A DNA stretch of 13,900 nucleotides from Acidobacteriaceae bacterium. Lineage in GTDB: Bacteria; Acidobacteriota; Terriglobia; Terriglobales; Acidobacteriaceae. The stretch spans positions 1 through 13,900 of the forward strand of contig JAUTWY010000487.1 in the NCBI GenBank assembly GCA_030838305.1, written 5' to 3'. Below the pieces are notes generated by a model that saw nothing but the letters and a program-made list of their open reading frames with translations, was not told where the DNA came from and did no database searches. A program made the translations under genes and the position numbers. This document shows positions 7,153-12,998 of the stretch, in pieces; the stretch's first letter is position 1; the number at the start of each line of letters is the position of its first letter.

Positions 7153-7851
7153 ATGTCCGCAGAACGAAAATACAGGGAAGAAATTGTTCGCTACGGCCGC
7201 ATGCTGCACGAGCGCGGGTTTGTAGCGGCGATGGACGGAAATTTGTCGGTCCGTCTGGATAGTGAGCGGATACTAGTCACCCCTACATGTGTTAGCAAGG
7301 GAGCCATGCGGGCCCGGGATATGGTGATCGTGGACCGCGAAGGCACGCGGGTCGCAGGCCGGCGGAACGTGACCAGCGAGATCGGAATGCACGTTTTGAT
7401 CTACCGCATGCGGCCCGATATTCAGGCTATAGTGCATGCGCATCCTCCGACCGCGACCGGATTCGCCGCAGCCGGCATGGCGCTCACCGAGCCGCTGGTT
7501 TGTGAAGTGGTGATGGGCTTGGGATGCATTCCGCTGGCGCGCTACGGCACGCCGGGAACCTCGGAATTGGCCAAGACGCTCGAGCCCTATGTACCTCACT
7601 ACGATGCCATTTTGATGTCGAATCACGGCGTGGTTGCTTACGGAGATACGATCGAGCACGCCTACATGAAGATGGAAACCGTCGAACACTTCGCGCAGAT
7701 TGCGCTGGTCACACATCTGCTGGGCCGGCAGCAGCCGCTCACCGGGGTTGACATCGAAAAACTCCTATTGGCGCGGACGAAATATTTCGGCGGCAAGATG
7801 GCTGCCTCGATGCCGATCGCCATGGCCAGACCACCAGAAAAAGTCAGCTGA
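7153..7851 (+). CDS. Class II aldolase/adducin-family protein (FucA-like)
   Basis: The 232-residue protein is a zinc-dependent class II aldolase of the L-fuculose-1-phosphate / L-ribulose-5-phosphate epimerase family. These cytosolic enzymes split or epimerise sugar phosphates by a retro-aldol step. Visible motifs are DGNLSVR (28-34, phosphate side), VTPTCVSKG (42-50), TSEIGMH (74-80, with E76 the likely catalytic acid/base), VHAHPP (94-99, zinc ligands H95 and H97) and MSNHGVVAYG (155-164, third zinc ligand H158). All expected catalytic and metal residues are present, so it should be active. The substrate cannot be assigned: no kinase, isomerase or transporter for a sugar is adjacent, and fuculose phosphate, ribulose phosphate or methylthioribulose phosphate remain possible. 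The ATG has AAAGAGAA 5 bases upstream as a modest Shine-Dalgarno. It is a single-gene unit, convergent with the TonB receptor. Confidence 0.9.
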   Translation: MSAERKYREEIVRYGRMLHERGFVAAMDGNLSVRLDSERILVTPTCVSKGAMRARDMVIVDREGTRVAGRRNVTSEIGMHVLIYRMRPDIQAIVHAHPPTATGFAAAGMALTEPLVCEVVMGLGCIPLARYGTPGTSELAKTLEPYVPHYDAILMSNHGVVAYGDTIEHAYMKMETVEHFAQIALVTHLLGRQQPLTGVDIEKLLLARTKYFGGKMAASMPIAMARPPEKVS

Positions 7852-7858
7852 CGGAGAA

Positions 7859-7905
7859 ACATGTGGGGACAGCCGCCCTCGGCTGTCCGCGTCGCGCAGC
7901 GAGGC
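7859..7905. repeat. Palindromic REP-like repeat, copy 1
   Basis: A perfect 9-bp inverted repeat, GGACAGCCG (7867-7875) and CGGCTGTCC (7880-7888), with a CCCT loop, sits between the convergent ends of the aldolase and receptor genes. It is preceded by CATGTGG and followed by a GCG-rich tail ending in GCGAGGC. A near copy in the same orientation lies at 11655-11701. There is no T-run after the stem, so it is not a classic intrinsic terminator, though it may still protect or shape the converging 3' ends. Confidence 0.75.
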
Positions 7906-7929
7906 TCCTGGAATAAATCACTCCCTAAT

Positions 7930-10125
7930 CTATTCGCCTCCAACACGAAATCGAAATCCGGCACGGAAGTTGATGGGTAGTGCAGGATAGCCAACCACCT
8001 CGTTATAGCGCCGGTCGAGGGCGTTCTCGACGTTGGCATAGGCTGTGATGTGGCGGTTGATGGCGTACCAGCCGCCGAGATCCACTCGCGCATAGCCCGC
8101 CGCATGATCCACAGGGGTTGGCAGGACGAAGAAATCAGAGTCGGGCCTGCGTCCGACGAAGCTGCCACCCAAGTTCGCCCCCCAGCGGCTACCCAAGTAG
8201 GAGAGCAATAGGCTTCCTGAATGCTTGGGGCGACGTATCAATGGATTTCCCGGCTCGTGCTGCGGATCGAAGGCAAAGGGCTGCTCGAGAATCTGAGTAG
8301 AGGCATAGTTGTAAGCAGCGTCGAGAGATAACTGGCGGAATACATGGCCGCGGAACTCTACCTCTGCCCCTTGCGCGAAAGATTTGTCAATGTTCTCGTA
8401 TTCGCCCGTGAATGTCGTTGGGTCGATGATGGCAAAATCTATCTGATTACGGAACAGGTTGTTGAAATAGATTGCGGAGAACGCGTACCTTCCCGACAGG
8501 AATGACTGCTCGATCCCAGTTTCGAAGGCCCGGTTTTCTTCCGCTTTCAGATGGGGGTTGGGAACGATCCCGGGCCCCGTGGCAAACGACTCTTCGAAGC
8601 GTGCCTCTTTGATGCCGGTGGCGTAGGAAAATCGCAGCCGCGTTCCGGAAAAGAATTGGCCACCGCGCAGCGCCAGATAACTCGACGCCACTCTGGGCAC
8701 AAATTTGTTGCCGAAGGTTTCGTTGTGAACGAAGCGGCCTCCGGCTACTACAGACAATCTCTTGAGCTGCATTACCTGCTGGGCGTAGACCGCGTGGTTG
8801 CGGCGCAAGCCGTGAAGGACAGGCGGGGCGGTGGTGTCGCCGACGAAGGCATTCTCGTCTTCGAACTCATAACCGAGAGTAGTGTGAGTCCAGCGGCGCT
8901 CGGCATAGTCGCCCTGATAATCAAATCCGGCGCGGTTGAAGTGATCCACCGCGTGGAAAGGGCAGTCGAGGAAGATAAAGTTCGCCAAATCGCAGCCGCG
9001 GTCGGGAACGGTATCTTCGTTTTCCCTCCTGTGGTTGTATTCAAAGCCGACTAGGCGGTGCTGCCAGCCGGAGCGACCGCTCAGGGTTAATTCGGCACTC
9101 CCTAAAAGGTCATTCGTTCGGGCCTGCTGATCGGCATCGGGGGGAAGCAGCGGCTGGTTGTTGAAGTCCCATTCGCCTTGGACGCCGGTGTGGCTGTTGG
9201 CATGCCGTGCACGCACCCGAAGTAAAGCGCTGCGGTTGATCTGCAGGCCAATATTCGCCCCTTGCAGCGAGTTTGAGTAGTCGTCGTTGGGGCCTTTCCC
9301 AGCACTGTTGAACTGTTCTCCGAAAAAATTGAAGTCCCACCGATCGCGAGCTCCCGAAACGCTGGCAAAACCATGAGCGGTATCGAAGTTTCCGCCATCG
9401 CCGCCAAAACGCAATTCAGGAGTTCGAGTATTTCCCGTCTGGCTGAAGGTCTGCACGACACTGGTCATGGCGTCAGAACCATAGAGCGTGCTCTGGGCGC
9501 CGCGAGCGAACTCGATCCGGGAAACCTCAGACAACGGGACAACGCCGAAATCCATTGTGCCTCCCGAATCGTTGACCGGCACACTGTCGATCAGCACTTT
9601 GTTGTAACGGGAATCTCCACCGCGCACAAACAAGGAGGCTAAGCCCCCCCGTTGACCGGATGTGTCCACCACCGCTCCGGGTAGGAACCGGATCGCATCG
9701 GAGGCATCGATCGGCTGCATGACCTGGAGTTGGGCAGCGTCCAGTAGCGATACGCTGGCGCCAGATTCCGCCGCCGGCACGGGGGTGCGCGTGGCAGTTA
9801 CTACGACGACTTCCGAGGCTGAGGCTATCTCCAGTTGGGCAGTGATCGGATCGGCGCGCGGGGCCGTCACGCTGATGATGAGGCGGGCAAACCCGGCCGC
9901 CAGAACCTGCACTTGGTACTCGCCGTTGGGCACGTTTCCGAATGAGGTACTACCATCTCCTTTGGAGATGGTAGCGTGCAGAACCGTTCCGTTGTTGTTG
10001 AGCAGGGAAACCTGGGCACCGGCGACGGCGGCAGATTGGGGATCGATAACTCTTACTTTGAGCTCAGCAGCGGATGCTGCCGCAAGAGCAAAGAAAATTA
10101 AAAACGAAGCGCGAAATGCGCGCAT
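7930..10125 (-). CDS. btuB: TonB-dependent outer-membrane cobalamin receptor, BtuB-like
   Basis: This outer-membrane beta-barrel imports vitamin B12 using energy from TonB. The ATG at 10125 is chosen because AGGAGG lies 6 bases upstream; the earlier GTG at 10143 and ATG at 10131 precede or overlap that site. The 731 residues comprise a signal peptide (1 to about 20, ending ASA/A), a carboxypeptidase-regulatory-like domain (21-100), a TonB box (about 104-112, SEVVVVTAT), a plug domain (113 to about 230, with LFVRGGDSRYNKVLIDSVPVND and YGSDAM), and a barrel to the C-terminus (INFRAGFRFRVGGE). The plug resembles E. coli BtuB. The cobalamin riboswitch directly upstream makes the substrate call much firmer than homology alone. 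BtuCDF transport genes and tonB are not in the window. The usual GGVVN end of the plug is replaced by TSVVQ, a minor oddity. Confidence 0.93.
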   Translation of the reverse strand: MRAFRASFLIFFALAAASAAELKVRVIDPQSAAVAGAQVSLLNNNGTVLHATISKGDGSTSFGNVPNGEYQVQVLAAGFARLIISVTAPRADPITAQLEIASASEVVVVTATRTPVPAAESGASVSLLDAAQLQVMQPIDASDAIRFLPGAVVDTSGQRGGLASLFVRGGDSRYNKVLIDSVPVNDSGGTMDFGVVPLSEVSRIEFARGAQSTLYGSDAMTSVVQTFSQTGNTRTPELRFGGDGGNFDTAHGFASVSGARDRWDFNFFGEQFNSAGKGPNDDYSNSLQGANIGLQINRSALLRVRARHANSHTGVQGEWDFNNQPLLPPDADQQARTNDLLGSAELTLSGRSGWQHRLVGFEYNHRRENEDTVPDRGCDLANFIFLDCPFHAVDHFNRAGFDYQGDYAERRWTHTTLGYEFEDENAFVGDTTAPPVLHGLRRNHAVYAQQVMQLKRLSVVAGGRFVHNETFGNKFVPRVASSYLALRGGQFFSGTRLRFSYATGIKEARFEESFATGPGIVPNPHLKAEENRAFETGIEQSFLSGRYAFSAIYFNNLFRNQIDFAIIDPTTFTGEYENIDKSFAQGAEVEFRGHVFRQLSLDAAYNYASTQILEQPFAFDPQHEPGNPLIRRPKHSGSLLLSYLGSRWGANLGGSFVGRRPDSDFFVLPTPVDHAAGYARVDLGGWYAINRHITAYANVENALDRRYNEVVGYPALPINFRAGFRFRVGGE
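9950..9974 (-). repeat. Perfect 11-bp inverted repeat inside btuB coding sequence
   Basis: CTACCATCTCC (9950-9960) and GGAGATGGTAG (9964-9974) are exact complements around a three-base loop. It encodes part of ATISKGDGS in the N-terminal regulatory-like domain, about 150 nt after the start codon. In the mRNA it would form a very stable hairpin whose 3' arm carries GGAG. Its function is unknown; it could slow early ribosomes or be accidental. Confidence 0.6.
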
Positions 10126-10131
10126 AACCAT

Positions 10132-10153
10132 CCTCCTTTTCACGCGAAAGAGG
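10132..10153 (-). promoter_or_regulatory. Riboswitch expression platform: SD-sequestering hairpin with kissing loop
   Basis: On the minus strand CCTCTTT (10153-10147) can pair with AAGGAGG (10138-10132) to give a 7-bp stem with one G-U pair. The 3' arm contains the btuB Shine-Dalgarno GGAGG. The 8-base loop starts CGCG (10146-10143), which can pair with CGCG in the L5 region of the aptamer (10295-10298). This matches the known L5-L13 kissing design of cobalamin riboswitches that switch translation off when B12 is bound. There is no T-run, so a transcription terminator is not indicated. Confidence 0.7.
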
Positions 10154-10159
10154 TTAAGG

Positions 10160-10345
10160 TGGACGGTTCACGCCGGTCTCCTGGCTTTGCGAGTAAGAAT
10201 GCTGAACCCTTCGGGTTCAGAACATTCGGCTTTTGCAGACGGCCTTCCCGGGAACTCTCCCAGTGACCGGCTGCGATTTTCTCGCTCACAGTTGCGCGGC
10301 AGCGCGGGAATTGCACCCGCTTCCCTGTCTTCGCCACAAGGCAAA
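10160..10345 (-). promoter_or_regulatory. Cobalamin riboswitch aptamer in btuB leader
   Basis: The minus strand shows the conserved cobalamin-riboswitch landmarks in order. These are GGGAAGCGGGTGCAATTCCCGC (rc of 10304-10325; cited here only by its ends GGGAAGC and TTCCCGC), then GCTGCCGCGCAACTGT (10303-10288), GGTCACTGGGAG, CCCGGGAAGGC, and the B12 box AGCCAGGAGACC (10186-10175). Between GGGAAGGC and the B12 box is a long peripheral arm: GAATG/CATTC enclosing a perfect 8-bp stem CTGAACCC/GGGTTCAG with a GAA loop (10202-10220). The B12 box is about 50 nt upstream of the btuB start. Exact 5' and 3' limits are approximate. Confidence 0.95.
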
Positions 10346-10395
10346 GACGCGCAAACCGAAGGACATTTCAAGGAACGGAAAATACTGGTGAAAGG

Positions 10396-10425
10396 AATTT
10401 ACCGGGCAGCTTGCCCATAAGTCAA
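10396..10425 (-). promoter_or_regulatory. Putative sigma-70 promoter for the riboswitch-btuB transcript
   Basis: On the minus strand TTGACT (10425-10420, 5 of 6 consensus) and TAAATT (10401-10396, 4 of 6) are spaced 18 bp. They lie just downstream of the VOC gene's stop and about 50 bp upstream of the aptamer. A transcript starting near 10388 would have a leader of roughly 260 nt. The spacer contains a 5-bp inverted repeat (GGGCA/TGCCC), which might be an operator or chance. Confidence 0.55.
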
Positions 10426-10442
10426 ATCGCAGTAGGCCAACA

Positions 10443-10850
10443 TCAAGTTTCCGAAACCTGGTTTCGCCCGGCTGTGGGCTCTCCGACAAACACCAGGCAG
10501 CCGTTTGGATCCTCTACATGGAACTCGGTCATGCCGTAGTCCCTTTCAAATAAATCCCGGATTCTGTAGCGGTCTTTAAACGTCTTCACATGCTCCCACA
10601 GCGAGCCAATGCTGGAGACTTCGAGGTAGATCTCGGTGTGTCCGCGAACACACTTCATAACTTCTTCGGACGCCGCCTTCATGAAGTGAATGGTCTGCCC
10701 GTCTCGGTCCACGATGGAATATTCGGAAGACTTCATCCTGGCGTTAAAGCCGAGCACGTCGTGATAGAAAGCGAGAGTCTGTTCCATGTCAGCAACCGCC
10801 AGCATTGGACTAATATTCCTGGCAGTATAGGAGGCCGTCATCGTGGTCAT
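10443..10850 (-). CDS. VOC (glyoxalase/bleomycin-resistance-like) family protein
   Basis: The 135-residue protein has the vicinal oxygen chelate fold. The first half opens with ARNISPMLAVADMEQTLAFYHDVLGF (about 10-35), the typical start of a beta-alpha-beta-beta-beta module. The second half carries HTEIYLEV (71-78) and ends with MTEFHVEDPNGCLVFVGE (106-123), the hallmark of the second module. Possible metal ligands are H71 or E73 and the H/E pair near the end, but the first-module ligands are unclear, so enzymatic or binding function cannot be told. The family covers glyoxalases, dioxygenases, epimerases and antibiotic-binding proteins. The ATG at 10850 has GGAGGG 6 bases upstream, so the start is firm. 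It lies 27 bp downstream of the acyltransferase and is probably in the same operon. The cytosol is likely. Confidence 0.88.
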   Translation of the reverse strand: MTTMTASYTARNISPMLAVADMEQTLAFYHDVLGFNARMKSSEYSIVDRDGQTIHFMKAASEEVMKCVRGHTEIYLEVSSIGSLWEHVKTFKDRYRIRDLFERDYGMTEFHVEDPNGCLVFVGEPTAGRNQVSET

Positions 10851-10877
10851 CGCGAACCCTCCAGACCTCGAGCAATC

Positions 10878-11657
10878 TTACGCTCCGTAGGGAAATTCAG
10901 GCGAACCGACTTTGTGGACATTGCTCTCGGCGAACTCGCACACGCGGTCGAGTGAACCTTGCAACTGCTCTTGATAATGTTCCAAGTCTTCTTCGCTTGC
11001 GTCCGCGGGAACTACGATGAGTTTTCCGAAGCGCATCAGGACGGGGGAAAACGGCTTGGGGATGATCAGCCGGTCCCAAGTGTTCAGCACCCAGGCCCGT
11101 TCGACCGCCATATGAAACATGCTTAGCGGAACTCCCGAAGATCGCGCCAGCGCGACCGGTCCGGGCTTGACTTTGTAGCGCGGACCGCGTGGGCCGTCCA
11201 GGCTAAAGGCAACGGTCCATCCTTCCTGCAAAGCACGGCGCAGGCCGAGCAGGGCGCGCACGGCGTTGCGGCTGCTGGAGCCTTTGACGGCGACGAATCC
11301 GAATTTGCGGATGATGCGCCCCATGTACTCGCCGTCGTAGCTGTTGCTGCTCATTACGCGGATGCCAAAATTGCGGCATACATAGGTCGCGGGAATGAGG
11401 CAGGCGTGCCAGAAAGAGGCGATCACCGGCCGCTGTTCGACGCTTTGCTGCGCACCTTCTTCACACGAAACGCATACTCGCAAGGTTGGGCCCATGAGGC
11501 GGATGAACCAGTATCCAACAGTGATGATCATGCGCAGCACGATGCGCTGGCGGAGGGTGAAGCGATGGGGGGTGGGAGTGGTATTTGTGGCGGTCGTTTC
11601 GGGGGTGGCTGCTTCCGGCACGAAGCTATTGTAACGGGAAGGTTGAATTGGAATCAC
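10878..11657 (-). CDS. DUF374/LpxL-like lysophospholipid acyltransferase family protein
   Basis: The protein is up to 259 residues. A hydrophobic stretch at about 36-57 (IVLRMIITVGYWFIRLMGPTL) could be a membrane anchor. Family signatures follow: VIASFWHACLIP (78-89, with the likely catalytic H84), VMSSNSYDGEYMGRII (101-116), VKGSSSRNAVRAL (124-136) and FSLDGPRGPRYKVKPG (151-166). This pattern is that of the DUF374 branch of lysophospholipid acyltransferases related to LpxL/LpxM. Such proteins may acylate lipid A or phospholipids at the cytoplasmic face of the inner membrane, but the actual donor and acceptor here are unknown. The start is uncertain. GTG at 11657 lies inside a repeat (11655-11701) and has only GAGGCGG at long spacing; GTG at 11621 (residue 13) is an alternative, and the first 30 residues are low-complexity Thr/Pro-rich. 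It lies between the PilZ and VOC genes on the same strand. Confidence 0.87.
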   Translation of the reverse strand: MIPIQPSRYNSFVPEAATPETTATNTTPTPHRFTLRQRIVLRMIITVGYWFIRLMGPTLRVCVSCEEGAQQSVEQRPVIASFWHACLIPATYVCRNFGIRVMSSNSYDGEYMGRIIRKFGFVAVKGSSSRNAVRALLGLRRALQEGWTVAFSLDGPRGPRYKVKPGPVALARSSGVPLSMFHMAVERAWVLNTWDRLIIPKPFSPVLMRFGKLIVVPADASEEDLEHYQEQLQGSLDRVCEFAESNVHKVGSPEFPYGA

Positions 11658-11701
11658 GTGGCGACAGCCGCCTCGGCTGTCGCGCCAAGCAAAGCGAGGC
11701 G
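11655..11701. repeat. Palindromic REP-like repeat, copy 2
   Basis: A perfect 10-bp inverted repeat, GCGACAGCCG (11661-11670) and CGGCTGTCGC (11674-11683), with a CCT loop, is flanked by CACGTG on the left and a tail AAAGCGAGGC on the right. Loop, stem core GACAGCCG/CGGCTGTC, left flank and right tail all match the copy at 7859-7905 in the same orientation. It fills most of the gap between the PilZ stop and the acyltransferase start and overlaps the GTG used as that start. Confidence 0.75.
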
Positions 11702-11732
11702 CGCGCTAAATATTGGGCCGTTGCTTGGGACC

Positions 11733-12440
11733 CTAGTTTTCCAGGTAAGCGTCGATCCACGTCTTGATTTTCTGCCGGCGTTCATCGGAGGCATCAAAGC
11801 GCACTCCAAAGGACTTCGTCTTGCGCCAGGTGACCACTCCCCGGACGGTGACCCGAGGCAGAGTGAGCAACGAAAAGGAAATCTCCACATTCGTTCCCGA
11901 CGGCATATCTTCCGAGCTCTTACATGACATGCCTCCGGAGCTGACATCCGTGCTGGAAGCGCTGAGGCGGTGGCCGTCGTTGCTCACCACTGTCACGTCG
12001 GTCATGATGGGGATACGCGCGTACCGCCGGAATTCGTGGAGCACCAGCATGTGCGTCGCGCGAACCAGTTTCATCGCCGCGGGACGCTCCAGAGGCTCCT
12101 GGAACATGGCATTAATACCGTACTTGGAATAGCGTATGGTGTCTTGCGCGGTGCCGCCGACCGCATAGAGCACAAGCCGTTTGTTTGATGGCGAAGTGCG
12201 GGCTGCCTCCATCACTTTATCGGCGCCGGGGCCAAGCTTCAAAACGCAGGCTTCGAATTTCTCCTGCCGAAGGCGTTCCACTGCCCCCGACGACACCAGC
12301 ACGGTCTCAATCCCAAACTGCCGGAAACACTCGGTGAGTAGAAATCGGGAAGACTCTTTCAGGTCGACCAGAGCCACCCGAGCTGTCGCCTTCTTACCAG
12401 TAGCAGCGGGTGCGAGGGCCGTAGCGAACGCTTTTTCCAT
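11733..12440 (-). CDS. PilZ-domain protein with degenerate receiver-like N-terminus
   Basis: From the ATG at 12440 the protein has 235 residues; a TTG at 12452 would add four. Numbering here follows the longer form. Residues about 24-135 look like a response-regulator receiver fold (VALVDLKESSRFLL, then AVERLRQEKFEACVLKL, then RLVLYAVGG, then GINAMFQEPLERP). However, the phospho-acceptor aspartate position falls in VLKLGPG, so phosphorylation is unlikely. Residues 140-237 form a PilZ domain with RRYAR (142-146, RxxxR) and TDVSSGG (168-174, D/NxSxxG). These are the two motifs that bind cyclic di-GMP. The protein is therefore probably a cytosolic c-di-GMP effector with a pseudo-receiver. No clear Shine-Dalgarno is seen. 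It lies upstream of the acyltransferase on the same strand; a link between c-di-GMP and envelope lipid modification is only a guess. Confidence 0.88.
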   Translation of the reverse strand: MEKAFATALAPAATGKKATARVALVDLKESSRFLLTECFRQFGIETVLVSSGAVERLRQEKFEACVLKLGPGADKVMEAARTSPSNKRLVLYAVGGTAQDTIRYSKYGINAMFQEPLERPAAMKLVRATHMLVLHEFRRYARIPIMTDVTVVSNDGHRLSASSTDVSSGGMSCKSSEDMPSGTNVEISFSLLTLPRVTVRGVVTWRKTKSFGVRFDASDERRQKIKTWIDAYLEN

Positions 12441-12452
12441 GACCGGAGCCAA

Positions 12453-12590
12453 TTACCAGTACGAAAGTTTATTGTGGCTCGGCCCGGGGAAGATAGAAAG
12501 ACCCTAAGGGGCAGGGAGGGAGTACAAAAGTGTCATTACCATCGTTGGACTGGCGGGTTAGGCTGCGAAGAAAAGTCTTGGGAAAGGTGG
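12453..12590. other. Short intergenic region without recognised feature
   Basis: This 138-bp gap separates the small hypothetical gene from the PilZ gene on the same strand. It should hold a promoter for the PilZ-acyltransferase-VOC run, but I see no convincing -35/-10 pair. There is no strong terminator hairpin and no RNA gene. Confidence 0.3.
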
Positions 12591-12998
12591 CTACTTCTTC
12601 TCCGCGTCGGGGTCGTGCTCGTTGATCGCTGCCCCCTTTACGCTTAATGAACTTTTTGCCATGCGTACATGCTGTTTAATAGCGTGCCGAAGGTCCCGCG
12701 CCAGCTTCCTAAGCTCTGCCTCAGCTTCCAGGCTAAATGGCCTGCCGCAAAGGTCGCGAATCTTGGCGATAATTTCCTCGATGCTAGCTTCAGTTGAAGA
12801 TGGCACCGCCAAATTGTACGGGATGTTTTCGCTTCGTTCGATACAGAACACACCTGACGCTGCTGGAAGAAATACTGCAGGGCCAAAGTCCGTTGCAAAG
12901 CGTCCGAAGCAGAGCGACATCACGTAAAAAGTTGCTCCGCGCTCGGTGATGGCAGTCGCCGATCGCCCGTCCTTGGTTGGAATTGGACGAGTACTCAC
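12591..12998 (-). CDS. Small hypothetical protein, directly after glmM
   Basis: This 135-residue frame begins with GTG at 12998, immediately after the glmM TAG, so translation could be coupled. No good Shine-Dalgarno is present, and an internal ATG at 12920 (residue 27, GGAG 13 bases away) is another possible start. I do not recognise a family. The N-terminal half is of mixed, beta-like composition (ATFYVMSLCFGRF, GPAVFLPAASGVFCIE). The C-terminal half looks helical and charged: about 72-83 (IEEIIAKIRDLC) and 89-117 (SLEAEAELRKLARDLRHAIKQH). The tail is polar (NEHDPDAEKK). Codon third positions seem less GC-rich than in glmM, which hints at different origin or weaker selection. That it is a real gene is probable, not certain. 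Confidence 0.55.
   Translation of the reverse strand: MSTRPIPTKDGRSATAITERGATFYVMSLCFGRFATDFGPAVFLPAASGVFCIERSENIPYNLAVPSSTEASIEEIIAKIRDLCGRPFSLEAEAELRKLARDLRHAIKQHVRMAKSSLSVKGAAINEHDPDAEKK

Noticed and set aside
7867..7888. Hairpin as an intrinsic terminator between convergent genes
   Set aside because: The stem is strong, but no T-run follows on either strand, and a near copy exists elsewhere, so a dispersed repeat explains it better.
9662..10420. Plus-strand open frame of 252 codons over the btuB start and riboswitch
   Set aside because: It runs antisense to the signal peptide, plug and cobalamin aptamer, all of which are clearly functional on the minus strand. Its low-complexity Ala/Thr/Ser make-up is typical of a shadow.
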